Source: Pyrenula massariospora
Taxonomy: Eukaryota > Ascomycota > Eurotiomycetes > Pyrenulales > Pyrenulaceae
Assembly: GCA_021030905.1 (NCBI GenBank)
Contig: JAGFMI010000015.1
Span: forward strand, 1,054,001-1,118,000
Length of the DNA stretch: 64,000 bases
Direction of reading: 5' to 3'
Under the pieces are notes generated by a model. That model worked only from the letters and a program-made list of their open reading frames with translations. It was not told where the DNA came from and searched no databases. This document shows, piece after piece, positions 42,328-53,706 of this stretch. The position numbers and the translations under genes are program-made. Within the stretch, counting starts at the first letter, position 1. Each line of letters begins with the position of its first letter.

Positions 42328-44068
42328 CTACGTAATTGAGAGTCGATGTACATCGCTTTTGGCCGTCCAAGTCCGCATCCGCTTCCCGAAAATCCAAAAC
42401 CCACCCGCCAAAACAAGCCACAAGATCAGGATACACATGTTGGTCATGAACACCGGCAAATAACCTGAGCTCATAACCCATGGAGCGATAAACTCGGATA
42501 TGCCGTATCCGTATACGTGCTTGACAATGATAATGGAGACGAAGATATAACCGGCGGCAGCCTTGTATGAATCTACGGCGTATGTTGCAGAAATGGAGGG
42601 CAGAGCAGCCACTGTGATACCTGCGATCCCGAACCCGACAATGACGACTGCCTGTGGGTGAAATCAATTCGTTAGTCATCAGGCTCTATTAGGGAAAGAA
42701 TCTGGTAAGGTATTTCTCACTCTCCAGTCCCATTGATTTTGCAGACCAAACGCTGTAACAAAATTCCCGATAATCATTAGAGCGGCGTACGGAGCTATGG
42801 CCAGCAGCCTCATCTCCGGCTCTCTAACGCCATTATTCCTCGCCGTCAGCTTGGCACTGACCCAATCACTAAAGGGACCGGCAGTGAGAAGACCAACCAG
42901 GGCGCCAATCAAAGAGGCAAAATTAGTATAACCGATCGATGCGGGATCGAAATTGTAGGGGGGTACGGCGAAAACACGTGCTTGGACGAACGTGATCATA
43001 AGATAGCAATTGCTCGCAAAAGTAACGACGAGAGCGGCCCAGAGCGTGATGGGAAAGAGCAAAAGCTTGAAGGGAAAATAAAAGCCCATTACGAGTTTGA
43101 GCCATGGTTTCGTGTTCCACACTAGGACACTGAATTGGTGTCTTTTAGGTTTGCCGTTGCCTACGTGGATATCGGTGTTGTTCTCTTCCACTGCAAGCTC
43201 CGCTTTGGAACTTGTTTCCGACGTTTGGCTGGCCATTGTCTCCTCAGCGGCTACGTTGTGCTGGGAGTTCGTATCCTGAGCGCTTGGTCGATGGTACATT
43301 GTTTCCGGAAAAGCACCAAGCACAATGACGAAAGCAAAAATGTTGATGGCTGCATTCATCCACCAGAAGCTACGCCATCCATACCTTTGCGCCATAACCC
43401 CCTGTAGTGTAGGTCCTAACTGCATTCAATTAGCGCTCTCATTGAGCCTGTCAGGGAACCAATGTTTGAGACTCACTATAGTCGAGCCGTATAGAATGGC
43501 AAAGTAAAGGGTGTTGTAGAAGCCACGTTCATGCAGAAACATAACATCTGCTACTATAAGGGGACCCATAGATTCGCCAGGAGAACCTCCTATCCCGGAC
43601 AAGATGGCAGCTCCATAGAAGCTGTTGTACGATGTAGCCTTCGCGCGCCAGATGCAGCTGCCTATTAGAATGGCAGTAGACGCTAGATAAGCGAATCGAC
43701 GACCATATATGTACGCAATGGTAATCCTATATAGTTAGAACCATGATTCTAAGTACAGCCTCGAAGACAAAATAGAGCACATACCAGATGAAGTTGCTGA
43801 ATCCCAAAATTAAGATCGTCACACCAGTGAACTTCACTACACCGTTGAGGTCGGATCCAAACTCCTCCGCCAGAAGCGGAAAAATAGGCGCGATGGCCAA
43901 TGGACCCAAAATCTGAGTGAAGGAGGTCAACATGCTAGAGCCCACAGCGCAAAATTTCCACCAGGGACTCCAATTGAGAGGGTCGCCTGGGTCGCTGCAG
44001 GGCTGGGGGACAAGAACTGTTCTGTTGCTTTGACTCTTGACAAAGTGATGCTGGCCCACGTCGGTCAT
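42328..44068 (-). CDS. MFS transporter, drug/metabolite exporter type
   Basis: Four exons are inferred: 43785-44068, 43477-43726, 42721-43419 and 42328-42651, at least 518 residues. It opens MTDVGQHHFVKSQSNRTVLV, then PQPCSDPGDPLNWS, the usual preface of this fungal MFS group. Twelve membrane segments follow around two six-helix halves with a charged central loop. Motif A-like YIYGRRFAYLAS and the GPTLQGVMAQRYGWRSFWW block are seen. A coding-looking stretch upstream (44069-44130, ELECEIHTVIVPGTEI) suggests a further 5' exon that I could not place with confidence. Placement beside the tyrosinase and methyltransferase suits product export; a DHA-type efflux role is inferred. Confidence 0.85.
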
Positions 44069-46054
44069 TATTTCGGTGCCAGGTACGATGACAGTATGGA
44101 TCTCGCATTCGAGCTCGCTGAGAGCCTACAGACATCATTGTAGCTGATCAGTAAAGATATCATGCTTACACAGATATGAATCTGTGTATGGCGCTGAAGT
44201 AACATTGAAAAGATGGAGGCTCTGCGTACTCACTACTCTGGAATGATTCATTTCCATTTTGATAGAGACGCTTGAAGAGCGCCTGATCTTGCTGTCCCTC
44301 TTGAAACTTGTGGCTGAATCGAAGAATCTCTAAGAAAATTATCGTTTGATTCAGAGTAACCATAATCGAAAGGAAGGCAAAGACCCTCTAGATATCTTCC
44401 ACGTGGAACGATGTGGAGCATAAATTGTCAGGCCTTGGTTGCTTACTACAAGGCGCCATACGGCAAACAGTGTACTAGGTAGTATGATGGTTTAAGCGGC
44501 TGATGGCCCGCTTTTTAGTGTTCTTTTGGGCCGCCCAGATCCAAGTTCATGTAAGTACCACCCTTAGGCCCTAGTAAACGGGGCAGTTGTCTCTCAGAAT
44601 TGTCTACAAAGGGCGTAGCTGGGGTTTCAACGCCTTCTTTAGTGGGGAAATTTGAAGCAGTCCTCATTCAGCTTGTTCAAAAATAGAAAACCGCGTGAAT
44701 TTTGTTGCTAGATGAATTCGAGGCGGTGATCGACTGCCCATTCCTGCGTATCGGATCATACTGGCCGAAACACAGGAGGGCAAATTTTGATTCAATAGTA
44801 CAGAGTGAGCAGAATGTTCTTACCCTCTCATGGGCGCCGCTGACGGTCAGGCGGACCATTAGTCTATAGATAAGGCCAGGCAAGCTACCTTTAGATGTGT
44901 GGCAGCAGGTTTTCGTTATGACGACGAGTGTTCATTGGGATCGGCGAAGCAAGGACGAATGGGAGCGTCACTTCGCCTACGATTCAAAGTAGCTTATTTG
45001 CAGGGGTCGCGAGTTAGTGACTGGTTGCTGTGCGGCTCCGGTGTGACAGTACTTTCAGGATTGTGACAGGTTAGTGAGTAGTGTGGCCAAATTGACCGGG
45101 AAGTAAGGAAAACAAATGCCGATTGTTATCAATGATGAAGTTTAAAGACGGGAGCACAACATCGGTCCGTTCCGTTACGATCGGAGACAGTATTCGCCCA
45201 TATGGTGTGGTAATACACTTCACAGTGAAACGTTGTACGGTGTTTCTTATTTCTTTTTTCTCGGAGCTAGTGCTGGAAGGGGTGGGTGGGTCACCTTGCT
45301 AGCGCTGCATTAGCCAAATATTCTGTTTGAGGATTGCCATGCACCTTGTCATGGCTTAATTGGCCTAGGACTAGATTTTGCTTCTTTTGACCTCAGCTCC
45401 GCAAACAAAGGTTGTGACGTTGGAGTTTCCAGCGCACTACGCTGCCCGAGATTGTATCAGAGATCGTCTCCTCAGATGTAGGCAACCCTGCTCTTGATCT
45501 TTAGTAGTATTTGGCTAGAGCCGCTTTTGTGAGGCATCTTTACGTTGAACTTGACCGTGCGCAATCGTCTCTGCATGAGGCTTTTGACTAGGATGACCCA
45601 ATGTACTTGAATAACCACCCAGTGAGCTTTAGAAGTGCATGAGAGAAGCGGCTTTTGAGGTGAGAGCAGGAAGACTTGCGTCACCAATGATCTCTACCTA
45701 ACGGACTGATACATGAGTAGTATTAACGAAAATCTCAAGCTGATGCCCTAGAGCGTAAAGAGTAAGACTGCTCTCGGACATGAGGAGGATCAGATAATAG
45801 CGAGATAGTTGATAAGGTAGAATAGAGAAGTAGAAGTAAAAGGTTGTATGACTTGATGCGTCATCTATAATAACTCTGCTGCTCGACTACGAGCAATAAA
45901 CAAGGATCAAAGCACATGTTGACTTCCTCTCTGTGTGTGCTTTGCGTCAAGGGCTTCTAGTTATAATGCTACGTATCTTCTCCTGTCAAGGAATTGGAGA
46001 GTAGGGCGTATGAACTGCGTCTTCTTTGTCTCTTCCACTTCCCTGCGACTTACT
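44069..46054. other. Long intergenic region
   Basis: About 2 kb. The left end (to about 44360) may include a missing first exon of the MFS gene: a 43-codon open stretch from 44363 could join ELECEIHTV by a gtacgc donor, but this is weak. The rest, to the decarboxylase gene, has no recognisable content. Confidence 0.45.
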
Positions 46055-47284
46055 ATGGCGTTTCTAGCCCGCTTTATTCCTTCTATGGTTTCGTCGCTTG
46101 TTTCTCATGTAAATTATCACCCAATAGTACAAGAGCTGGCGGAGTGGGTCTCTTCCTCCTCCGAACGTGTTGCTGATTTCGACGCTGCCATCCGAACCGC
46201 TACCTCTCAGAACATCCGCGAGATTTCTTCGATTAAGTCCTTCCAGGATTACCTTGATTTCCTCTCCTCCACGCTTTCGTGGTTACCATCAGAAAATGTC
46301 ACCGGGACTGTCATCTTTGACCATTTCGGCGTCTTTTACTTCATCCTGTCGCAGCCTTCAATTGCCTCCTATCTCTCGCCAATAACACCATCACGACGCT
46401 ATAATGCTCCACCTACTTTCCTATCTGCTTGGATTGTGCGCTATGGCCAAAGTATTGGTACTTGGATGGACACACCCGCCTCAATATCGTCCACCACGCT
46501 GGCTGCTTTCCGCGAGTGTCCCGCATTCCATGTCGAGGACTACCTCGAGCCACGCGGCGGCTGGCGTTCTTTTAACGACTTTTTCGCCCGTCAATTCAAG
46601 CCTGGCATGCGTCCGGTAGCGTACGTAGCCGACAATAGTTGTATAGTGGCGCCCACCGACTTTATGTACCTTGGTAAGCTGCCTATCACCGCCGAAGGCA
46701 CCGTGGTACTAAAGGGCTTGACGTGGCGTGTTCGCGAGCTGGTTGCCGACAGCCCGTACGCGGAGCGTTTTTGCGGTGGTGTCTGGCTGCATGGCTATCT
46801 GGGTACAAATGACTACCACCGGATCCATACCCCCGTCGGCGGCCGTGTCGTCGAAGCGCGGAGAGTGCTTGGGCTACACCACACCGAGATCGTGTCCAAA
46901 GAAGTCGAGAATGATTCCAAGTTGGCCATAGAAAGTGTAAGACACGAGGAGCAGAATGAAATGCCGATACGAAGGCTAGAGAAACGACGAATTTTTGACT
47001 GTCCAAATGAGATTGGATACCAGATTTTTCAGTCGAGAGGACTGGTAATGCTGGAAACTGAGATCGGTATGGTTGCCGTAGTACCGGTAGGAATGGCGGT
47101 TGTGTCTAGCGTGATGCTGACGGCCGAGGTTGGCGTAGAGTTGAGAAAGGGTGAAGAGTTAGGCTATTTTCAATTCGGGGGCAGTGATATGGTGCTTTTA
47201 TTCGAGGCTGCGACGCAAATGAACATAACCGCAGTCGTAGGAAAACACTACAATATGGGATCAGAGATTGGCCAAATAATTTGA
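46055..47284 (+). CDS. Phosphatidylserine-decarboxylase-family enzyme (pyruvoyl-type, possibly soluble amino-acid decarboxylase)
   Basis: A 409-residue protein from ATG 46055 (upstream ATG 46010 is possible), single exon. It has the fungal N-terminal preface domain (about 1-160), then the PSD fold: GWRSFNDFFARQFKPGMRPV, HGYLGTNDYHRIHTPVGGRV and ETEIGMVAVVPVGMAVVSS. It ends with the maturation site YFQFGGSDMVLLFE, in which Ser would become the pyruvoyl cofactor after self-cleavage. Membrane PSDs usually have LGST. A GGS site and a soluble preface are known from relatives such as the Psilocybe tryptophan decarboxylase, so a small-molecule decarboxylase is plausible. The substrate is unknown, and a lipid decarboxylase cannot be excluded. 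Confidence 0.82.
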   Translation: MAFLARFIPSMVSSLVSHVNYHPIVQELAEWVSSSSERVADFDAAIRTATSQNIREISSIKSFQDYLDFLSSTLSWLPSENVTGTVIFDHFGVFYFILSQPSIASYLSPITPSRRYNAPPTFLSAWIVRYGQSIGTWMDTPASISSTTLAAFRECPAFHVEDYLEPRGGWRSFNDFFARQFKPGMRPVAYVADNSCIVAPTDFMYLGKLPITAEGTVVLKGLTWRVRELVADSPYAERFCGGVWLHGYLGTNDYHRIHTPVGGRVVEARRVLGLHHTEIVSKEVENDSKLAIESVRHEEQNEMPIRRLEKRRIFDCPNEIGYQIFQSRGLVMLETEIGMVAVVPVGMAVVSSVMLTAEVGVELRKGEELGYFQFGGSDMVLLFEAATQMNITAVVGKHYNMGSEIGQII

Positions 47285-47477
47285 GACTTTCGAACATTTT
47301 AAAAGTAATAAAAACACATCGCTAAAATCGATCACTGAATGAATTGCATCAGAAATGCACTTGATTTGTCCAATATCCGTTGAAGAATATCTTGAGCTAT
47401 GTCGCCAATATTTTCATCATGTACCGAGACATAAACAATGAGCCGCATCCTCGAGATTGACGTATTTTCACGCATTC

Positions 47478-49082
47478 CTATTCATGTGCGTTCAATTTGC
47501 CTCTCCACTGGGCCCCAAACCGTTGGAGTAGAAAAACGGCAAATGCATTGCTGACTGAGACGACTGCGAAAATGGTGAAGAGCCAACCATTTCCTACGGC
47601 CGAGATGATTGGCTGTGCAATTACCGATCCGGCAGCTGCGCAAATGTTTTCTCCTAGTCCATCGAGTGCTGTCAGCGACGCGCTTCTTTCTGGCAAGAGC
47701 TCAACCAGTATGGTAAAAACGAGACCGAAAAGGGCGCCGCCAGAGAGACCGCACAAGAATAACCCTATCATCTACATGATATTTAGCTCCCGGTCGATTA
47801 TTGCATATGCTAAGTGCTTACCGGAACGACCCAGAAAGTACCCCGACTTACACTCCATCCCCACCAAAGTAATGCCCCCGGAAACAACACAACGGCAACC
47901 CAGGCATTCTCCCCAAGCCTATCCTCTGGTGTGTGAATAAGCTCGTTTTGTTCATTCCTATGTGTTGCTGCCACGGCTCTTCGGTTCATAACATAATCTG
48001 ACCAAGCACCACCAACTAGGTTCCCTACCACAAGGCCGATCGAGAATGGTAAATAAGCGATCCCGATGATGAGAGCTGAGTATTGATAAGGCGGTGCTGC
48101 GAAGGCTTCTTGAACGCTGATTTCTAAGCCTTTGAGCACGAGATAGGTGATACTCGCTAGACTGATGGTCAATGAGACAGCTGGATTTCGCAGGTAATAT
48201 ACAACCTTTAACGGCGATATAAATATTGAGACGAATTTGCGAAGAAAGCTGGTCTGCCACTTCTCTTTGGAGGAACTCTCGTTGTTGGTCGAGAGGATTA
48301 GAGTGTTTGGCAGCAATAAGACAATTAGCCCAAGGATCATGGCAGTATATACCGTCATGAACCACTGAGTTGATCTCCAGCCCCAGCGTTGCGTCAACAG
48401 GCCCCCAAAGACCGGTCCTAGCGTTGGGCCACAGAGAATGCCTACAAAAAGAACGCTCATGCCATGGCCTCGATTCTTTGTCGCCCACACATCAGAGACA
48501 ACAGCTGCACCGAGAGGTGTCACTGCAGAGCTGGCTGCTGCTGCAAGAATGCGCATCACGATAAGCATGGTCGTTGAAGATGCGATAGCGCAGAGAGCTG
48601 TAAGGACGACGGCAAGTGAAAGTGATGTGATATAGACATCGCGGCGGCCGAAACGTTCCGAAGCGCTTGACCAGTAGATAGGAACGACGGCCGTAGAGAC
48701 GATGGGCAGCGCGACGGCTAGATTCGCTACAGCGTTTACGGTATTGAAGTGGACTGAGATCGCTGCGAGAGACGCTACTCGTCGGGCCAAGTCAGCATAT
48801 CAATGAGACATTGTCACGAAGCATGGATATATAGTTACGATAGAGGATGTTTGTCGTTAAGGAATCCACCATTGCTGCAGCTGATAATAGGATCGTGATG
48901 AGCCATCTTGAGCGCGGGCTGTAGGCTTTGGGCTCCGCCAGTCTTGGGAGAAGGCAAAATCGGTCGAGTAGCCTGAGGGGCGGGAGTGCGTACGCCTCTG
49001 CTCTGCTGTCCTTCGAAGCAACTGCCCCGGCCGCCGGGCTCAAGCCAACAACGGCGTCAGTGCACTTTTCAATGGCCACCAT
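47478..49082 (-). CDS. MFS multidrug transporter, DHA1 type
   Basis: Three exons: 48839-49082, 47822-48774 and 47478-47771; 496 residues. The first intron is gtaact...tag, and splicing gives NILYPSLAAISVHF. Motifs include YWSSASERFGRRDVY (motif A), the helix-4 region RILAAAASSAVTPLGAAVVS and VGILCGPTLGPVFGGLLTQR (motif C, antiporter-type), followed by WGWRSTQWFM. The profile matches DHA1 drug:H+ antiporters. The gene converges on the PSD-like gene, with 193 bases between. It could export the product of that enzyme or act generally. Confidence 0.87.
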
Positions 49083-50737
49083 ATCTCTAAATTGATTGAG
49101 TGCGGGCTGAAAGGCATAACAGTCTAATTCGCGATGGACGCCGAAAGAGTAGCCAGAAGCCGGTCTCGGTTGATTCTGAATGTTTCCTATGGGATATTAC
49201 GGGGGAGCAATCCACGTAAGGATTCGGCAGCTTCGCAGGCCTGCGATTAACTCCGGTGTGCGCATGTACTGGCATCGTTGCAGCGACTCGGAGTGACTGC
49301 AAGGCTATTGAATTCGGCTTGTCTTCTCTCCACAGACTCGCCAGTGGGTCGCTGGCTCACTAATACAGTCATTTCATTGAAGTGGAGTGTCGTTGAGAAA
49401 AAACAAAGCGACATGCATGCACCTAAGTTTGAGAGAAGAAATGGTGACGTATCACACCTATTGAAATACGATTCCAATGGAAAATGGATGAAAAGTGGTT
49501 GTGTTGTCTCCTCGGATTTCCATCGGCTCTACCGATGGGTTCGAGGCCCGTGCCGTTACAAACCAAGCGGGAGTCTGCACCGGATATGGAGCTAGAGCCG
49601 GGAACCGAAGATGTCCCCTGCATGCTTATCACTTGCCGTGGATATCTGTGTCGCGATTTTCATGAAAGCGATAAGTGTACATGCGCATGGCGTAGAGTGA
49701 TGTATGTGTCCTTGTGCTGGAAAAAGAAATGGTAGACGTATCTTCGCGGTTCGGTTCTTTTTTCCACTCAAATAACTAGGAAGACCCTTGTCATGATCTT
49801 ACCGCTAGCTTGGTATTGTGGGACGCTTGCAGCCACTTTCGAAATTCGCGCTGCCTACATGCCTCGCCGCTACATCGGCGTCTGGCCAATCTTGACATGA
49901 CGTATGCCATGGGCAATTCGTCACTTACGAGAGGATGGGCTTGGGATGTTATCGTTGCTCTTAAGCATTACCCTGGCTTAGCCTCTTTCATGTCCCGTCG
50001 TCGTTACGCCTCATGGTCGTAATGTCTCCGGTGAACGGTCTGTACGGGAGGAAAGACCTAGCAGAGTCTCATGGTGGTGTATGGCAGACAAGGAAGACAA
50101 CCTCCTCAGAAAAGTTTCAGGCATATCATACGAGACGTTAAGCTCATACATATGGTCATTCACGGCTCAATCACGTTACGAAGGATGAAGAACTCCATTT
50201 ACGCGTGCGCCACCTGGCGCACCAACGGATGACAAGCTTTAGCACCTTTCATTATCTCCTGATGCATCTGTCTAGGGTTTTCAACATTTAACATGCCTCG
50301 ATAGCTCTAAATCATCACGTACACGCCGCCATGAACCGTCGTTAATGGCACACCTACGACATAAGTGATAGCGCGATGAATGATCCCCGAATTTCACAAT
50401 AAGTGGTGAGCCCGGGCTCTATGAGATCAAGTTCATCTGGCCCCCACCACACTAAACGTTGACCAAAAGGAATACTGGATGGCCTACAAAGTAAGGGGTT
50501 GAAGTCGGTTTTCCCGGAAAGGGGCATGTTGAGAATTAAATACATGCCTCAATACGCTTACCGGTTGAAGTTTCAAAATCATCTCTGAGAAGTTTGGAAT
50601 AAGACCGATAGCGCTTGGGAATATACGGTTAAAAATCGACTGATCCAGCATGCTAGAGCATGAAATTGCCTCCATCATATCGCCGCAGTCTTACGTGAAC
50701 CGGACTTAGAAAGTTGTTTGAGCTTTGAGCTGCTACT
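49083..50737. other. Long intergenic region
   Basis: About 1.65 kb between divergent MFS and SAT4-type genes. Several 60-105 codon frames on both strands; none has a motif, signal peptide or family likeness. Confidence 0.5.
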
Positions 50738-52150
50738 ATGTCTACCTTCAGCGACTCATCCGCCGTCACCCTGTACCCAGGAGCCATACCTCCTCCTAAA
50801 GGGATAATCGCAAATCCAGCAAACGCGGTGAACGAGCGTGTGGTCCTATGGGTTACGTGCACTACCGTAATTCTAATTGTCCCTACAATACTACTACTGC
50901 TGCGACTGTACATCAAGTTGTTTCTGATCAAGACTTCTATGACGGTCGAGTGTAAGTCTGAGAGATGCACACCTTGATATAGATTAATATTAACAGTGAC
51001 CTAGATATTCTTGTCATAGGCTGGGTTCGTGATTCAGAGGTTGAACACAGGTGTGATCACTGACGCTTTTCCTAGATATGCTTCGTTGGCTTGGAGGGGC
51101 TAGCATATGCCATTCAATTCCAAGGCCATATCGGCATGCACGCGTGGGACCTGTACCCAGCACCGTTCTCAAGATTTGCAGAGGTTCACATGAAGTCTTT
51201 CTGAGCAGTCATTCCTAATGCTGACGGGTAGGAAAGCTGATTAACGTCCAACAAATCCTTTACATGCCGGCAATTCTTTTCGTCAAAATTGCGATCCTAC
51301 TCCAGTTACTCCAGATCTTCACTACGACCAAGTACAACGCCAAATGGTATACAATAGTCACAATGATTGTGCTTAACATCATGTTCTTCACAATCTTCTT
51401 TTTCCTCACCACCTTTCAATGCGTGCCACGCAAGGCGATCTGGGATCGTCAGATTAAAGGGAGGTGTACCAACAACTTCGTACAGCAGATCTTCAGCGGT
51501 ACCGTCAATGTCGTCGACGACTTTATCATCTTGATGTTGCCAATTATTTGGGTTTGGAAACTTCAATTGCGGCTTGCGCGGAAGATCGGTCTCACACTCC
51601 TCTTCGCCATCGGACTCTTGTAAGTTCGCAGGGTCGTTCCTCCAATATTCAAATACAGCGACTAACATAGCTCCAGCGCCTGCACATCAAGTGTAATGCG
51701 TCTTGCATTCAGTATTATTGCATCACGAAGCTCCGATGCAACCTATACCCTGTTCCCTGTCTCATTATGGGCGTGAGCTTCCTCACCTCTAACATCGTTT
51801 GGCCTGCACTAACTCGTGCTGTTGGTAGTTCGGCCGAAATCGGCTCAGCGATCGTGGTTTGCTGCCTCCCCGTGGTACCGCGGCTATTCCGACGCAACAA
51901 TGTTAGCAATTACAAACAGTATACCAATTTCACCGGGGGGTCATTGGGATCTAGGCACCACAAGCAGTACCCCGCGATGAAAGACGTCGAATTGCAGACT
52001 GGTGATGCGCACTCGATCACGCGTCTAAGAGATGATTTAGAGCACAATCCGGGAGCTGTGGAGGTGGAGGTGGAGGCTGGTATGGAACGCGCGTATCTGG
52101 GTAGTAGGGGCATATTGAGGACGACGACGGTGCAGCAGACGTGCGCCTGA
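50738..52150 (+). CDS. SAT4/PTH11-like integral membrane protein (rhodopsin-like fungal family)
   Basis: Six exons are inferred: 50738-50949, 50997-51024, 51076-51183, 51237-51619, 51671-51772 and 51829-52150, together 384 residues with frame kept throughout. About seven hydrophobic segments occur, beginning VVLWVTCTTVILIVPTILLL. The family's TVDD motif after helix 1 forms across intron 1. The FVKIAILLQLLQIFT and AIWDRQIKGRCTNNF blocks are also typical. The C-terminal tail is hydrophilic with EVEVEAGME. Such proteins are often annotated as PTH11-related receptors or transport-associated proteins; ligand unknown. The short exon 2 (28 bases) and an AAG acceptor before exon 4 lower the certainty of the model, not the family. 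Confidence 0.75.
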
Positions 52151-53168
52151 GCCAGAGAGGTGACTCTCTTAAGCCATAAGATAGCTGCGTATGTGCTACA
52201 CTTTGTAGTGCATGGTTCGCATTTGTGTTTCAAACAGATGAAAGCTCTCAAGCATGACGGTCCCGGCAAATTCACTTTGTAAAGGACATGATTTACACGA
52301 TGTGGCAGGGAGACTCTGATAGGATAGGGTTGAAATGATATCGCGCAGTTGCTCCGAACGTGTATGGGTTAGCGTGATGTTGCTTTTAGTAAGCCCTTAG
52401 AGTAAAGGTAAAAGTCAAGTCATCAACTGTCGGGAGGGGTGGCTGTGAGAACGGACCAAGATAAGAAAGAAGTAAAGGATACGGTGCATCACAGCTGCCA
52501 AGCGAAAGCTTGGATTCAAGCACCCGACTCTATCAACATCATCTCATGATTGTGTATCGGATTGACATTATTCGTAACGTTCGAAATTACCTTCCTTGGC
52601 TCGTCACCTTGGAGCTTTTCACTACTAGCGTCGGGTAGCATGGTGGAGCCATTGAAGCAGTGGACCGCCGCGTGCCGGGCGAAACAATCTACTGATAGTT
52701 GACAAGGCTGAGCAGTGTCTGCCAGACCACTAACCCACTTATTCTTAAGCATACGCTTATTGTAACCTTTTGTCCTTTATGCATCTACTAATCTATCAGA
52801 AGTTCAGGATCTGTACCAACGGGATTTTGGCGTAGTCGGGTGGCAGGGTTCCCCGGCAGTATTTGCCAAATCTCCGAAGACCCAGCCATGTCCAGCATGA
52901 TAATAAAACTGGACCTTTTCTAATCGCTTTTAATGATATTGATTTGCTGCATAGGCTGTCTTGATAAGGCTTTCAAGGCTGGTTCTTCGGATTCAAGATT
53001 ATTTAAGTAATTGAAGGCTATTGAATATAATTTTAATACTTATAATCTGTCATTTTTACTCGATAATCACAAGTTGTGTAAAGCCTTCAATCCGTTATAA
53101 CCTAGAGGTGCCCAAATACCTTGACTAAAATTGGGATAAGCTCAAAATCACAATTTACATCTCCTCAT
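52151..53168. other. Intergenic region with AT-rich stretch
   Basis: About 1 kb between the convergent SAT4-type and tautomerase genes. Bases 52920-53100 are clearly AT-rich. A 78-codon minus-strand frame at 52516-52752 has no recognisable content. No supported gene. Confidence 0.5.
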
Positions 53169-53706
53169 CTACGCCCCTCTTTCGCCTTCCCACGCGATGG
53201 GCTTATTCTGCGCAAACCACGACTTCTCCGCCTCGCTGCCCTCCGGTGGTGCCGCAAACCCTTGAGCTCTCCATAGATCCACCGGAGTCTCGATAGTGTG
53301 CAAATCCCATTCCAAGTCGCCGCGGTCTGTAAGATGAGGCTTTAAAGTCTAACGTACCACTTAGTAACGAACAATGGCTACATCTCTACTAGTCTACTCC
53401 AATCCGGGCTTCTCTCACCTTGCTTATCGTATCCATCCATGCTGCCCTCACCTTCCTCCCCTCCTCTGTCGCGGGATCCGCCACCGTCCGCTCCGCAATG
53501 TGCTCCACCACGATCTTGACAAAGTTCGTCCGCTGTTCGCCTCCGATCCAGAAATCCTGCGGCTCCGTCGGGATGAACAATAACTCGACATAGAACTTCG
53601 GAAGCCCCGCACGAGCCTGATAAAGTGCTGTCAGGTCCCGTGCCAGCGCGGCTTTCTGATCCGTAGTGAAAGCGCTCGGATGGTAGAAGATTCGCCAGAG
53701 AGGCAT
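53169..53706 (-). CDS. Tautomerase-superfamily protein (Tautomerase_3, cis-CaaD-like)
   Basis: Two exons: 53419-53706 and 53169-53348, with a 70-base intron (gtgaga...gttag). The product is 155 residues. It starts MPLWRIFYHPSAFTTDQK, exposing Pro1 after Met removal. It continues FYVELLFIPTEPQDFWIGG and VVEHIAERT. The second exon supplies WDLHTIETPVDLWRAQGF and PPEGSEAEKSWFAQNKP, the family's C-terminal signature. Relatives include cis-3-chloroacrylic acid dehalogenase-like proteins and many uncharacterised fungal tautomerases in metabolite clusters. It is divergent from no near gene; the 2OG dioxygenase lies 1 kb upstream on the same strand. Confidence 0.88.

Larger units (their letters stand above)
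33085..44068. other. Candidate RiPP (dikaritin-like) gene cluster
   Basis: The span groups a Zn2Cys6 regulator, a secreted HExxH peptidase, the KR/DYxxxDY precursor, a UstQ-like tyrosinase, an O-methyltransferase and an MFS exporter. The precursor-tyrosinase-methyltransferase-exporter set matches known dikaritin clusters in kind. An intact UstY (DUF3328) oxidase, usually present, was not found. Boundaries are inferred. The regulator may instead belong to the nitronate/NO group at 28850-32897. Confidence 0.55.

Noticed and set aside
44166-44363. Independent gene, or certain first exon of the MFS gene
   Set aside because: It could join the MFS frame only by a weak gtacgc donor. Too uncertain to include in the coordinates.
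52516-52752. 78-codon minus-strand frame
   Set aside because: No motif, signal or conserved pattern could be seen.
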